Positions 1-13,501 of a stretch of 64,000 nucleotides of DNA are shown here, in pieces. The translations under genes were made by a program, and so were the position numbers. Origin of the DNA: Linanthus parryae (taxonomy: Eukaryota; Streptophyta; Magnoliopsida; Ericales; Polemoniaceae); contig JALGPY010000008.1 of the NCBI GenBank assembly GCA_023055425.1, positions 7,326,501 to 7,390,500 on the forward strand, read 5' to 3'. Position 1 is the first letter of the stretch; every line of letters starts with the position of its first letter. The notes beneath the pieces are model-generated. The model did no database searches. It had not been told where the DNA came from and was given only the letters and a program-made list of their open reading frames with translations.

Positions 1-1109
1 TAAGGTCTTTTAGCTGTGTGATGGGCGGGGTAGTGTCGGGCTACCTACAAACGCTCTGGGTGAATTGGGATGGACTGTGATATCCCAAGAGGTACCTCTG
101 TGATGATATTATTGCATCGTGACCTCTCTGTGGGCATTCGTTACCCGCTGGGCTCTAATACGCCTCAGCTCAACTAATAATTTAAAATGTGGAATCTCTT
201 CAGTTACATTCTTTTCATTCTTTCAGCCAAAACTCTGTTTTACATATTGTGGTATATTTCTTACTCAGTTTTCACTGACAAATGTTTTGCTGCGTCGGCT
301 TTTGCTATTTTAAAACCGCAGGTTTGAATAAGCTAGCTGGGGTGGAACGCGCACACGAGTTAAAGAGTAGAATTGCCTAGCAAACATCCTTTAGTAATTG
401 TTTCTTTTGGACTTCAAACACTGTTTTATTATTTCTGTACAAAAATGTTGGAGGTTTCCTCCTTTTATTTTAATAAATTATTCTTTGGATTATCGTTAAG
501 TCGAACTAGCAGGAACCGTAGGATCCGGGTTGTTATACCTGAGCTACCGACGCGCCGACCTCGATCGACGTCGGTAGGTCCTTCACGGCTCGGCTTGCCA
601 CGTCGCGGATCAAATCGGTTTCCTTCTGGAGACCCGACCCGAATTCCTGCAGATCGCGACGGTAGGTCTCGATCACCGACTCGGATCTGGTCGCTATCGT
701 CTTCATTAGGCCTCCGAAGCTCCATAAACCTCCGTCTCCGGCGGAATCTCCGGCGGAGTCCTCGTTGTGGTGTGGGTGAAGAAATATGACTATGGTTCTA
801 TGGTGGCAGGTTGTTTTGATGGTTGGAGGAGGTAGGGGTGTTCTATGGAGAAGGTGAGCTGGGCAGAGAATGGTGAAAGAGAAAAGAGGAGGTACTGGTG
901 GCTGTGGTGGTGTTATTGAATTGGGTTTTATTTGGAGAAATGTGTGAAAATAGGTGGTTTGTAGGTACAGGAATGGTGTACAGGTGAAAAACTAGTTTGG
1001 GTTTTAGGGGTTTGAGAAGAATTGGTTAATTGTGGCTAAGGAGGATGAAAGGCAGTGTATGTGAATTCATGTTGCTTTGGTTAGTGGATTGGAGGTTACA
1101 TGTTATCTT

Positions 1110-1111
<2 letters not shown>

Positions 1112-1144
<33 letters not shown>

Positions 1145-1152
1145 GGTGGTGG
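1112..1152. repeat. GTT then GGT trinucleotide microsatellite
   Basis: A run of TTG/GTT units passes directly into GTG/GGT units. Apparent ORFs here (poly-Leu/Val on plus, poly-His/Gln on minus) are products of the repeat, not genes. Confidence 0.9.
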
Positions 1153-1621
1153 CTGGGAAGGTGGTGGCGTTGTTGGCGGCGGTGAAAATCAGTGGTGAAG
1201 AACACCAAAATCACCAAGAACATCAACAAAACAAACACAAAGAGGGGCAAAATGGTAAAAAAAAAGACAAATTGCACCCCCCTACCGACCAACATTAACG
1301 GAAGGGTGGTCTTTGACTAACTGCCGTCCCCTCCGAGGGTGGATTTTGTATATCCCCGAACACGAGGGGTTTTTTTGTATATACCCCATACTCAAGGGGT
1401 GGTTTTTGTCTTTTACCCATATTTTTATTGATGGAATGAGGCAGCCAATTTCCATGTCTCCTGGAGAAGCCCTGTGTTCAAAGAAATCCCATGAACCGAA
1501 TTGAACGGGTTGTAAGAATATTTATTTTAAAAAAGTATGAATCTGATTTTAAAAATTTAAAATGGATAAGCATAAATTCTGGAATCAAAAGGAGAAGTAA
1601 ACATAGTTTGCTAGAAAGATT

Positions 1622-1640
1622 TTGTTGTTGTTGTTGTTGT

Positions 1641-1687
<47 letters not shown>
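1622..1687. repeat. GTT microsatellite plus 46-base poly-T tract
   Basis: Six GTT units are followed by an uninterrupted T run at 1642-1687. On the minus strand it reads as a long poly-A, so it could be the tail of an old retroposon, but I see no target duplication. Confidence 0.85.
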
Positions 1688-1688
<1 letters not shown>

Positions 1689-2102
1689 AGGATAAAAATC
1701 ACTACAATGCGGGCTTAAAAAATATAATTTTCTGAACGGTGTATATAGAGATAAAACATCAATTTTTTCAATCTGAAATTCGAAACGCACTAGCTCGGCT
1801 CTAAGCAATTTTGCTAATTAGGAGATCATGATCAATTAAAGTTAGTTCGAGTTTGCGAAAATCGTACACAAAAGGAGACACTAAACAAGCGGTAGATTTA
1901 ATTCTAGAACTAAGGAGACACAAAACAAGAAACAGAGATATTTATCCAGAAAGATAATGTGGACTATTATTGTTTCAATTTTAAAGTTCAAACCCATACA
2001 TCAAAGCACTAAACAACTTTCATAAATACACCTTGCTTGTTCAAGATCCATAAACTTCACTCAAATTAAAATACCATACCATGAAGGGGGGCTGATTAAC
2101 CC

Positions 2103-4156
<2,054 letters not shown>

Positions 4157-4341
4157 ACAAAACAAGAAACGTATATATTGATCCAGAATGATTAAGTGTA
4201 CTTTTATTCTTTCAATTTCAAAGTTCAAACCCATACATCAAAGCAAACACTAAACAACTTTATTAAATACACCTTGCTTGTTGAAGATCCACAAATTTCA
4301 CTCAAATTAAAATACCAGACCATGCAGGGGCTGATTGACCC

Positions 4342-7300
4342 TCAAATAGACACACTATGGAGGACCACAGTCTCAACAGTAAGCCCAGGCCCAAACCCAA
4401 ACAGCACACCCCATTCAAGCCCCTCACCGTAGGTTTTAAGCCCGTCTTGGGCCGACTTCCTCCTCATCTCGTCCAAAATAAACAGCACGCACGCGCTCGA
4501 CATGTTACCGTACTCGCCCAACACCTCCCGCGTGGCCCTCAGCTTCTTGGGCTCCAGGCCCAGCTTCTGCTCCACTTGGTCCAAAATAGCCGGGCCACCC
4601 GGGTGAGCGATCCAGAAGATGGAGTTCCAGTCAGTGATTCCCAAAGGCTTAAATGCCTCCACCAGGCTCTTCTCAATATTCTTGGAGATCAGCCCAGGAA
4701 CATCCTTCAATAGGTGGAAAGTAAGCCCCACTTCACGGAGATGCCCATCAATAGCCCCCTCGCTGTCTGGGAGGATGGTTTGGGCTGCCGTGACCAACTC
4801 GAACAAGGGCTTCTCGATCTCGGGTACCGGGTCGGACCCGACTATGATAGCGGCCGCCCCGTCACCAAAAAGGGCCTGACCCACGAGACTGTCGAGATGG
4901 GTATCGTTGGGCCCACGGAAAGTGACAGCAGTAATTTCAGAGCAGACGACAAGAACGCGGGCTCCTTTGTTGTTTTCGGCTAGGTCTTTGGCGAGACGGA
5001 GAACCGTGCCGCCGGCGAAGCAACCTTGTTGGTACATCATGAAACGTTTGACGGAAGGGCGGAGCCCGAGGAGCTTGGTGAGCTGGTAGTCGGCGCCGGG
5101 CATGTCGACGCCACTAGTGGTGCAAAAGACCAAATGGGTGATTTTCGACTTGGGCTGGCCCCACTCCTTGATCGCCTTAACCGCGGCTTCTTTACCGAGT
5201 TTAGGTACCTCGACGACGACAATGTCCTGTCTGACGTCGAGCGAAGGTGCCATGTATTCGCACATACTAGGATTCTCTTTCAGGAAATCTTCGGTTAAGT
5301 GCATGTATCGCTTCCTAATCATCGATTTGTCACCTAAAACAGGGAAACATATTTATACGATAAGAATAAAAATGACATCTAATTAACATTGTTATCATCA
5401 ACCCTAATTTTCTGATGATTTTTGATTTGGTGGCTAATTTCAGTTATTATTACATAATTACTTATAAACAAACACCACCAAAGAAGGAGTTGAGCAACTA
5501 TTCCCCAAGTGTATTTTAAATAAAACTTCTCAAAAATAGAAAGTTGTTTGCTAGCACTAAATTATTGATGTTTGGTTATTGAGAGTAAGTAAGATATCTC
5601 ACACTAGCAATACTTTTAATTTAATGATGGGATATTATGTTTTTACAAAGTTGTTCACTCTTTCTAGCAAGTTCTTAAGAGCAAGAAAGGCCCACTATTC
5701 ATCTCATTCAATGCATCATATCAAAATTAAACAATAGTACCATTAGATAATTATTAAATTAAACAAAAGTAGTATCAGAAATATCAAACATTCCGTATAC
5801 AAAGAATTTATGTGTTCTGCTAAATGTACAAGCAAATTTTTATGAATAAAGCGGAGCATTTGGTATTTTCCTTTTTTGTTGAAAAAGAGCATTTTGGGAA
5901 TTTAGTACCATTAGATAATTATTAATAAAACCAATAATACTAGAAGTATTGGTGCAATTTTGAGAAGTCAGGGTAGGACTGCAACTCGGGCGGGCTGGGC
6001 GGGTTGACACCCTTGTCCAAGCCCAAGCCCGGGTTCTGTCAGGGTTGCCCAAGCCCAGCCCAGCCCGAGTTAGTAGCATCGCCAGTCCGCCCAAGCCCAA
6101 ATTCGGATAAACCAATTCGGGTTCGGGTTGAATTTGGGCTAGCCCATTAAACTAAATAAATTAACATAATTATCACATTTAACTCAATTAAAATTATCCT
6201 CTTAAAGTTAAGTTAATAACTTACATATGAAATAGATACCGAATGTAGACATTTCATTTTTTTTATTTAAGGCTAAGAAATGATGACTATATATTCTTAG
6301 AGTGAATTAAAAAATTATCAATTTATACAAGAGAATACGAAATATTTTGTGGGAAAAAATCTATTAGTTAAGAACATAAACATTATTAAAAACTTCACTA
6401 ATAATTAATAGAAAATAATAAATTTTTGATAAATATTTTATATAATACTCCGAATATAACATTTTATAGGTAATAAGTATAAAAATCGGGCAATTCGGGC
6501 TAGCCCAACTTTAAATATTCACACCCAAGCCCGACCCTAATTGCAATTCGGGTTGACAATTATTGCCCGAGCCCGTCCAAGTTACTAAAAACATATGCCC
6601 AAGCCCAACTTTAGTCCGGGTTGGGTTCGGGGTTGGTCGGGTTCAGCCTGTCCAAGTTGCACCCCTAAGTCAGGGTGGACGGGGCGTTCCCTCACGAAGC
6701 TCCCAACCCCCGAACCTAGTCACAAATTCACAGAAACAACCGATACAAGTATTTCTACCCGTTTAGGTAAGCGATAATGATTTCAAATCTCGGGTCGGGT
6801 AAAAATATCAGACAAGTACAATGTATCCCTATTTATCCCTCTCATCAAACTTTTTCTAAATTCTTTTATCATCTCCTAGGCCTTATAAATAAGTATATGA
6901 GCTTCAAAACTTTTTCTAAATTCTTTTATCATCTCCTAGGCGTTATAAATAAGTATATGAGCTTCAAAAATACTACTATGAGTTATAGTTTCTAAAGAAA
7001 ATACTATGAGATATGATAAAGAAATAGACATAATGAACGAACACAAAATTTCACATCGTACTGTATTTTTCATCATCCCAATCCAACATGTACAGTATAT
7101 ATGTCACATCTTATATTTTTAAACAAGTCGCAAAATAATAGCATAGTTAACCGTGTAACATTACAAGAGAAAACAGAAAGGACATATAGATATAGAGATA
7201 TATGATATCAAATGACGAGATGTTTTCAAGGTTAATAAACATACACATGCGCTGAAACTTCTCCTTCAACTCGGTCTTATGCTCGCTGTTGGTGATGCGA

Positions 7301-7422
7301 AAGTAGTAATCAGCGTACGTGCTCTGATCGATACAGTTGGCCGGAGTTGCAGTCCCGATAGCCAAGATGTTGGCCGGACCCTCGGCACGCTGTGCCCTCC
7401 TGACGTCCTCGACGGTCACCAT
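4342..7422 (-). CDS. CHS: Chalcone synthase (type III polyketide synthase), intact two-exon gene
   Basis: Joins exon 1 (7422-7245) and exon 2 (5333-4342) with a GTATGT..TTTTAG intron that splits the Cys60 codon T|GT, the position conserved in plant CHS genes. The product is 389 residues, the usual length. By family numbering the catalytic triad is present: Cys164 (QQGCFAGG), His303 (WIAHP) and Asn336 (YGNMSS). Also present are gatekeepers Phe215 and Phe265, active-site residues Thr132, Met137, Thr197, Gly256 and Ser338, and the GFGPG loop at 372-376. These favour true chalcone synthase over stilbene synthase or divergent CHS-like enzymes. The enzyme condenses p-coumaroyl-CoA with three malonyl-CoA to naringenin chalcone, the entry to flavonoids, in the cytosol/ER metabolon. 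The 1911-bp intron is about twice that of the broken copy and carries an hAT MITE (5974-6667), about 460 bp more of extra sequence at 5504-5965, and a 60-bp tandem duplication. Upstream G-boxes and a MYB-type element fit light/MYB control. Confidence 0.97.
5974..6667. mobile_element. hAT-type MITE in the CHS intron
   Basis: The element begins TAGGACTGCAACT and ends AGTTGCACCCCTA, imperfect inverted ends. It is flanked by the perfect 8-bp duplication agtcaggg (5966-5973 and 6668-6675), the hAT signature. Subterminal regions on both sides are dense in degenerate GGGCTTGGGC / GCCCAAGCCC words, and the middle is AT-rich and non-coding. The homologous intron of the broken CHS copy lacks it, so it inserted after, or was lost from, the other copy. 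Confidence 0.9.
6849..6968. repeat. 60-bp tandem duplication in CHS intron
   Basis: Two adjacent 60-bp units (6849-6908 and 6909-6968) differ at one base (cctt versus cgtt). The broken CHS copy carries a single unit near 3445-3500, so the duplication is specific to this copy. Confidence 0.9.
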
Positions 7423-7522
7423 TCTTCGCCGGAGATAGTTTGCCGGAGATGTGGTGGTAGTTGCTAGAAGAGGGTAGGAGGTGGTAGGCTGTGTATGAAG
7501 TTATGATAAAGAGATGGAGCGG

Positions 7523-7760
7523 TATACATTTATATTGCAAGAGTTGGGCATGAAACGGTAGCTGAGAACCACGTGAATCAACAAACTAATGAAGTATTGA
7601 TGGCACGTGGCGTGTCCTTTACTAGTCGTATGATATTTTTTGTAGCTAGCAATGGTAAGTTTATTAATGGGCGTGGAGAGCTCCACATGGTTTGCTATTT
7701 TCTCGTTACCAAACACTCTTGTACTAACCACCAAATTGGGTTTTGAAGATGGGTAGGTGA
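7523..7760 (-). promoter_or_regulatory. CHS promoter with two G-boxes, MYB element and TATA
   Basis: Reading toward the gene: an ACCTACC MYB/H-box element (complement of 7752-7758), two perfect CACGTG G-boxes (7604-7609 and 7570-7575), a further ACCGTTT motif near 7553-7559, and TATAAAT (complement of 7528-7534) about 110 bp upstream of the ATG. Paired G-box and MYB-recognition elements are the known light-responsive unit of CHS promoters. The assignment to this promoter is inferred from position. Confidence 0.7.
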
Positions 7761-7803
7761 AATGAACGGCCAAGATCGAGCGTAGCAAATGTCGGGAGCA
7801 ATG

Positions 7804-7924
7804 TCGGATGGAGAAAATATTCATTACAATGGTACGTGGTGTACAATGTGTGAATATTGTCGGGGTAGAGTCGGATGGAGAAAGTATTCATTATAACCGG
7901 AGTACTTGGCACAACATATGAATA
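7804..7924. repeat. Diverged tandem duplication upstream of CHS
   Basis: Two copies of a unit of about 53 bp (7804-7856 and 7871-7924) begin tcggatggagaaa and end in tgaata, with several substitutions. It looks like an old local duplication with no recognised function. Confidence 0.7.
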
Positions 7925-8700
7925 ATTTTGTTTACACGTTTGAGATTATGTTCATTCATTAACACGATAAAAGTGATATGATTAATTATAATAAATTAAT
8001 TAGATGCAGTATTTCGTTGTATCACGTTTTTTATGTTGGATGGTTGCCCCAAGTGTGGTCTATCGAGGATCTAACGGCTCAAATCTTTTAAGACGATATG
8101 GGCATAGTTTAGCAAAGTTAGATTAATTGATAGATGAATTATCGAAAATCTAGATTTTGAAACTAATTTTTACGTGAGAAGATCAGGATCTCGGTGGAGG
8201 GCGGCGACATATCACCCTGTGATTTATCGCGAACAAATTAATAATGTTACTAGCCGGATTCAGGTCAAAATTGTCAATATCTTTTGCAGTCATCAAATGT
8301 TCAATAATACTAAATTAATTCCCCGATCCAACGTAGTACCTTACTGGATCCAGCTGACTTAGACGAATCCCCGAATAATATTTTCATCCAAATTGGTCGG
8401 ATTACAATTTAAAATTGCATTAATATTTTAATAATTCATTTCGTCAAACTAAGTTATGGTAAATTTCATAAATATTTAAAATTTCATATATATATATATT
8501 TGCATTGATTAGGGCAAATTTTATTACCCCGTGATTTATGAGGAAACGATACGAGGTGTCAACCAGCGGGTAGGTTAGACTGTGCCCTCAAACATGGAAC
8601 ACTCTTTTTTAAACGTGGAACACCCTTGATTGCTCCATAGATAACCCCTTACTATGAACTTGTAATATTTTTCCTCGAAAAGGAAAAATAATATTTTCTT
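7925..8700. other. AT-rich intergenic DNA, nothing recognised
   Basis: No sustained reading frame, RNA gene or repeat boundary is visible. Two phrases resembling each other (8203-8220 and 8526-8542, around 'cctgtgatttat' and 'cccgtgatttat') hint at decayed repeat sequence. Confidence 0.4.
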
Positions 8701-8702
8701 TT

Positions 8703-9437
8703 GGGGTAAAAGACATTTTCACCCCCTCAGGTTTGACATAAAGATACTTTCACCCATCCCCTACTGGAAATGACACTTTCGGTTTTAGTATGCCAAACTT
8801 CACTTACCCTCTCTAATAGTGTCATTTGATACTCCAATAGGGCAAATTTGTTTCAAAAACCACTATCAGATCATCTCCTATGGTAATAGACAAATTTTAT
8901 GCAAATTATATATACAAAAAAACGTTGAGATTTTTTTTATTTATAGTGAGAACTTAAGTATTCTTCTCAAATGCTAGTTTTTTTTTTTTTTTTTTTTTTT
9001 TTTTGAGGAAACTCCAATGCTAGTTATGCAAGATTTATGATTTTTTTTTGTCTTAATTCTCTCATTGCAAAAAATATTGCACATGTAAGTTGTTTATAAG
9101 AGAGGGATATATATTTTAGACAAATAGTTATAACCATATAGGAAATATAGGAAAAATTATCATAATTTGATGATTAGAATGCATATTTTATACTTACTTT
9201 GCATAAGAGGAAGCATAAGTCATTGGACCACTACTTTTACCCAACTTCTTCATTTTTTTGCCTACAAATGTGTTTGAACCCGAACCTCAAACTAATTGCG
9301 TCACAACTAAGGAGTGTAGGTGTCATGAAGTTCAGTAGGCTGAAAGGGTGAAAGAATTATTTACCAAACTAGATGAGGTGGAAGTGCCTTTAAGGTCAAA
9401 CTTGAGCGGGTGATGAGCAGGTGAAAGTGTAATTTGA
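8703..9437. repeat. Candidate degenerate inverted-repeat element
   Basis: The left end (GTAAAAGACATTTTCACC, then AGGTTTGAC) resembles the reverse complement of the right end (AATTACACTTTCACC, then AAGTTTGACC) over roughly 90 bp with many mismatches. I cannot define a target duplication. It could be an old MITE or coincidental repetition of 'ctttcaccc' words. Confidence 0.3.
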
Positions 9438-12035
9438 GGAACAAGTTATGATATTTGAGAATTACATCGTATAGCAGGGTTAGAACCGAGACCTCATGCA
9501 GGGGCATCAAACACTCTTCTACTGAATTAGCACCAACTTTTACAAGTTATGATATTTTTGGTGGTTAAATGCTATACTATGTTTGCAGATAACTAGTTGT
9601 CGATTACATTAATTATGAGGGTGCTTACATGCTAATTGTTCGTATTAGGTTGATATTAATAATTATAAAATTTGTATTTGGTATACAATTATTACTAGGA
9701 TAATATCAATTTATTAAAGTTTAATAATGGGGGATACAATGGAGCGATTGTTATTAGTAATTAAAGTTGAAAGAGTGCGTGGCTCCATCTCAGCTCTTCC
9801 TCTTTATCCTGACTCTTTGACTCGTATGTGGGTCACTTTGACCGGGAGATTTCGAAAGCAAAATGATGCAATTTTTTGATAATATTTTTGCCGTGTTGTA
9901 TATCAACTTTTGATCTACAACACCATGAAAAAATTATTCAAAAATTGCACATTTTGCTATCCAAATTACCGAGTCAAAATGACTCAGTGAATAATGGTGG
10001 AAGTCAGGATGGAGAGGAAGAGGCGAGACAGAGTGATAGTAAGCAATACCTAACTTTTTTCTGGCTTCATTCCCATTTCCTAACTTTTTTCTGGCTTTAT
10101 TCCCATTTCGTTTTGGTAATTAAGGTTGATTTTTTATTTATTTATTTTTTTTTTTTTTTTTTGAGGAAGTATGGTTGATGGAATTTCAAGTGCATTAATT
10201 CTCCCAAGAGTTACCACTCAAACCGTAATCGAACACACAATATCCTTAGGGTCATGTGTCCCTTGTCATTTGGTCTGAGTGTATGACCACCTTAGATGTT
10301 GGCTTAATTTATGTATTAAAAAAATAGTTGTGAACGCTAGTTTAAGGAAAATACCATGCACTACAAACACTTAATAGAAGCTATAACATAGTAAATGAAA
10401 TTTGTGCTGACTATTCATAATGATGCGCTCTTTTATATGTCTTCGAGACAGGAATCAGTAGTTATTATCATTTAGGTGCGTACAGAATAAATTCCGTTGT
10501 AATGCAATACGGTACTCATAACTCGATACTCTTAGACTTGGCTCTTTCATCAATCTCAATCAAGCATGCTTTGCAAAATGACGGTATAGACAAACAGTTT
10601 GAATAGAACCAAACCTAACATTTGGCCTCTCGGATCACGAATGCCAGACACGATGTTGTAGCCGGGGATAGACAATCTTCAACTACTGAAAAAGAATAAG
10701 AAGCAACAAGAAATAATATATACCATTGAATTATCGGCTCAAGAAAGCAGCAAAATTGAATTTTAAGCACTGTATAATGTCTTCAACATGTGTTATCTTT
10801 AACATTATTTTAAAACAAAGATACGAGCCGGCTGAAGGATTATAAATCCTTTATTTAATTTATTGTCTACGTTAACAATACTACCTTCAATTTAGATACT
10901 CATTAAGGTCTTGTTGCAAGTACAATAATGCTACTATTACATGTGATTAGGTAAATGGTGAGATAGCAGTTTCCAAAGAATGGGTCGATGACTCTAGAGG
11001 AAGTGTAGATTGATGATGTGTACCTATCATCTTATTCACATAAGTTAGACACCACTTGCTTCTTTACATGCGTTTTGAACACTAACTTGGACTTCGTTAA
11101 TCAAAATTCATATTCTTTTGAGAAATGATATTCATATAATATTTCTCTGTTAGAGCTTTAATTAAGACCCGATACCAGACAGAGCATTGGACATACATGT
11201 GGGTTAGTGTTAGAAGTAGTGTTAAGTGTAGTTAGAGTGTTTTATAATATTTGTAAAGATCGGGTTCAGTTGTGCAATTATTAGAAAGTTACTGTGTTTT
11301 AAGGTTTAAAGGTAGTAACACCCTGAAATTTCTATATGGGTTAAATTGTAATAAGTTAAAATTTTGAGTCAGTTGTGTAAAATCTCTTGTTCAGAAGTGT
11401 TTGCTGACTTCTATATATCAGGGAATATCCAGGAGTATGAATTCAAATTGGGGGTAATATACAATTACTGACTAACTGGGGTCTTCAATGTAATTCTTAA
11501 AACTTGTTTTGGTGGCTAAAGTTTGGCCAACTGGAGATTATCGGAAAGTGTGGGATATCTATTAATTACCTTAAAGTTTTGGGGTCACAATTTAATTTTC
11601 AGAAAATCTTAAACTACCTCTAATTGCACATTTTACCCTAACTTTATAGTAACTACAAATTCACCCCTAGTGCCATGTGTCCTCCTCCATTCTTTGTATG
11701 CTTGACGACTCACTATTGAGGTGGCAGCACCCCACCAGCTGAATTAGGAGAGATTCATCTCCATTCTCCACCCTCTTCCACCATCATCATCCCATCCTTC
11801 CTCCACCACCACCACCATAGCAACTCCACCATTACTTCGGCTTTTCCAAACCTGCTACAGCCAGAAATAGCCTTCCACCTGAAGATAAAAACGCCCAAAT
11901 CAATTTTGCGATACATGGCTTATTCGATCGGTAAATCGAGTGAGTGCTTCATGAACCCTAGTTGGGTTGCCTCATATACTCTCACTCAGTTGAAGTTCAT
12001 CACTTCTAACCACTTCTACGTGACAAGTTCAAGGA
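9438..12035. other. Long non-coding stretch with scattered tRNA-like scraps
   Basis: No gene is supported. On the minus strand, 9540-9470 and 10300-10200 each contain a B-box-like word (GGTTCTAACCC and GTTCGATTACG) downstream of weak A-box-like sequence, suggesting decayed tRNA-derived SINEs. Poly-T runs at 8979-9004 and 10143-10162 are compatible with retroposon tails. From 11690 to 11880 the sequence is rich in CCACCATC words with no open frame. Confidence 0.4.
10049..10108. repeat. 30-bp tandem duplication
   Basis: Two adjacent copies (10049-10078 and 10079-10108) of a unit starting cctaacttttttctggc differ at one base. Confidence 0.85.
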
Positions 12036-12039
12036 ATAT

Positions 12040-12140
12040 GAAATTTTGCCCTAACTCGGTGGGAACGCCTTCGCCAGAATCTGGGTTTGGAACCCGTTGT
12101 GGGGGCTTCCAATGCTCTACCACTTGAGCTACCAGGTTTT
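12040..12140 (-). mobile_element. Candidate tRNA-derived SINE fragment
   Basis: On the minus strand a box A (TAGCTCAAGTGG, complement of 12120-12131) is followed about 25 bp later by a box B (GGTTCCAAACCC, complement of 12083-12094). This is the spacing of an internal RNA polymerase III promoter. The region does not fold into a full tRNA cloverleaf and has no anticodon arm I can place, so a SINE head is more likely than a tRNA gene. Tail and target duplication are not clear. Confidence 0.45.
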
Positions 12141-12306
12141 GTTTGTTATTCATAATTTGAGTAGAAAAAGGAAAGAGAAGTAAAATAAACAAAATGAAAT
12201 GAAAAGAAATAAACAAAATTGGTCGGAATGAATTTTATTTAACTATGACTGTTAACCTATTTTGTATGCTACAAGTAAACACATAGAACTATAGAAGTCT
12301 TCGGAC

Positions 12307-12486
12307 TTGGGGAAAATATACATAGAACTGGACTATTATATTGTTAGAGATAGTGTTTTAAGAAAACAAGCTTGCGTTTCTTTTATTTCCAGTCTAGATC
12401 ATGTGGCAGACATTTTCACCAAAACCTTGTTGAATCAACAATTCACTTCATTGGAGAACAAATTGATAGTTCAACTTCAACATACA
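12307..12486 (+). pseudogene. Copia polyprotein C-terminal scrap (RNase H end)
   Basis: The translation contains the end of a copia RNase H and tail: an 'IELDYYIVRD' segment (family form KHI-DYHFIR), then 'HVADIFTKTL' (family form -ADIFTKPL), then a short LxxKL segment. Nothing upstream continues the polyprotein and no LTR is adjacent. It is a stranded fragment that ends just before the MITE at 12523. Confidence 0.75.
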
Positions 12487-12522
12487 CGTTACGTCATCAG
12501 TTTGAGGTTAGATACTTATAAG

Positions 12523-13105
12523 TAGGGATGGCAATATGGTCCGATCCGATCTGTGATCCGAGCGATCCGGGCCGAATGGATCGGATCCGAATCTGATCCA
12601 TTTGAAAATGGATCGGATTAGGATCTGGAAAGCCAGATCCGATCGGATTTGGATCTGGATTTGGATCTAAGGGCAGATCCACCGGGTTCCGACCCGATCC
12701 GATCCGACGTATATGTGTTCTTTAGAAATATATTCATATTACCTCCCCACTTTCACTTCCAAGAAAAATTCAATAATAATTCCAACCTACAAAGCTGTTT
12801 CTGTTGTGTTTTAGGCTTCATAATTTGCGAACATGCCTTAGCGCATGAAATAGTGTTTATTTCTTATGTTATTTTTTGTATTTTATTACAAACCCAAGTC
12901 GGATCCAAACCGAATCCGATCCAACCACGTATTATATGGATCTACGGATCGGATTTGGATCAGCTAGATGAAACTCGATCCGATCTGATCTGAATCCGGT
13001 GATGATCCGAACGGATCTGGATCGGATCTGGATCCCACTTCTTCTAGTCGGATCTGGATCGAATCTAGCCTGATCCGATCCGGATCCGACCCGTTTCCAT
13101 CCCTA
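12523..13105. mobile_element. hAT-type MITE with GATCCG sub-repeats
   Basis: Ends TAGGGATGGCAATATGG and CCGTTTCCATCCCTA with the perfect 8-bp duplication cttataag (12515-12522, 13106-13113). Both subterminal regions consist of degenerate GGATCGGATC/GATCCGATCC words, around a non-repetitive AT-rich core at about 12715-12895. Confidence 0.92.
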
Positions 13106-13501
13106 CTTATAAGTGAAGAGTGAAGCTGTTAAAGGATAAAAAAGAAATACTATACAAAGCTGAATGACCAAAAGGAAGCTTTTGAAATAAAAGGATCTAT
13201 TTGATGTATGACCAAAACTTATGTGCTCTATCTTAAGCATTTGGACGTAACTATTTTGTTTGATGGAAGATCTAAAGCAAAATATCGCTAAACAATTACC
13301 AAAAAGTTAACAAAAAATAATTAACCACCAAACAAAGGGAGCCTAACTAAATTATGACAAATTGATTATGCAAACAATTATTCATATGCGGCGTCCAGTA
13401 GAAAGGCGACAACAAAAGCAATAACATACTAACGTTGACCAACATAAAGTTATTATTTGGAAGAAGAAGAAAATAAAATTGCAATAATCTATCTCTACTC
13501 T
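13106..13501. other. AT-rich spacer, nothing recognised
   Basis: No open frame or repeat end is visible between the MITE and the 3' end of the F-box pseudogene. Confidence 0.4.

Larger units (their letters stand above)
1..1917. other. Unassigned region, no gene recognised
   Basis: I recognise no gene here. A GC-rich patch at about 530-780 is open on both strands (373-789 plus, 465-725 minus), but the translations are Arg/Ser/Pro-rich and match no family I know. It could be the 5' leader of an unseen gene. The patch is followed by G-rich, T-rich sequence with simple repeats. The segment 1300-1430 has short alternating CCCC/GGGG motifs around 'tatacccc' and may be an old repeat. Confidence 0.4.

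Noticed and set aside
465..789. Opposed open frames in the GC-rich patch at the left edge
   Set aside because: Both strands are open by composition; the products are Arg/Ser/Pro-rich without recognisable domains.
12081..12136. Possible tRNA gene on the minus strand
   Set aside because: Box A and box B words are present, but no acceptor stem or anticodon arm can be formed; a SINE head fits better.
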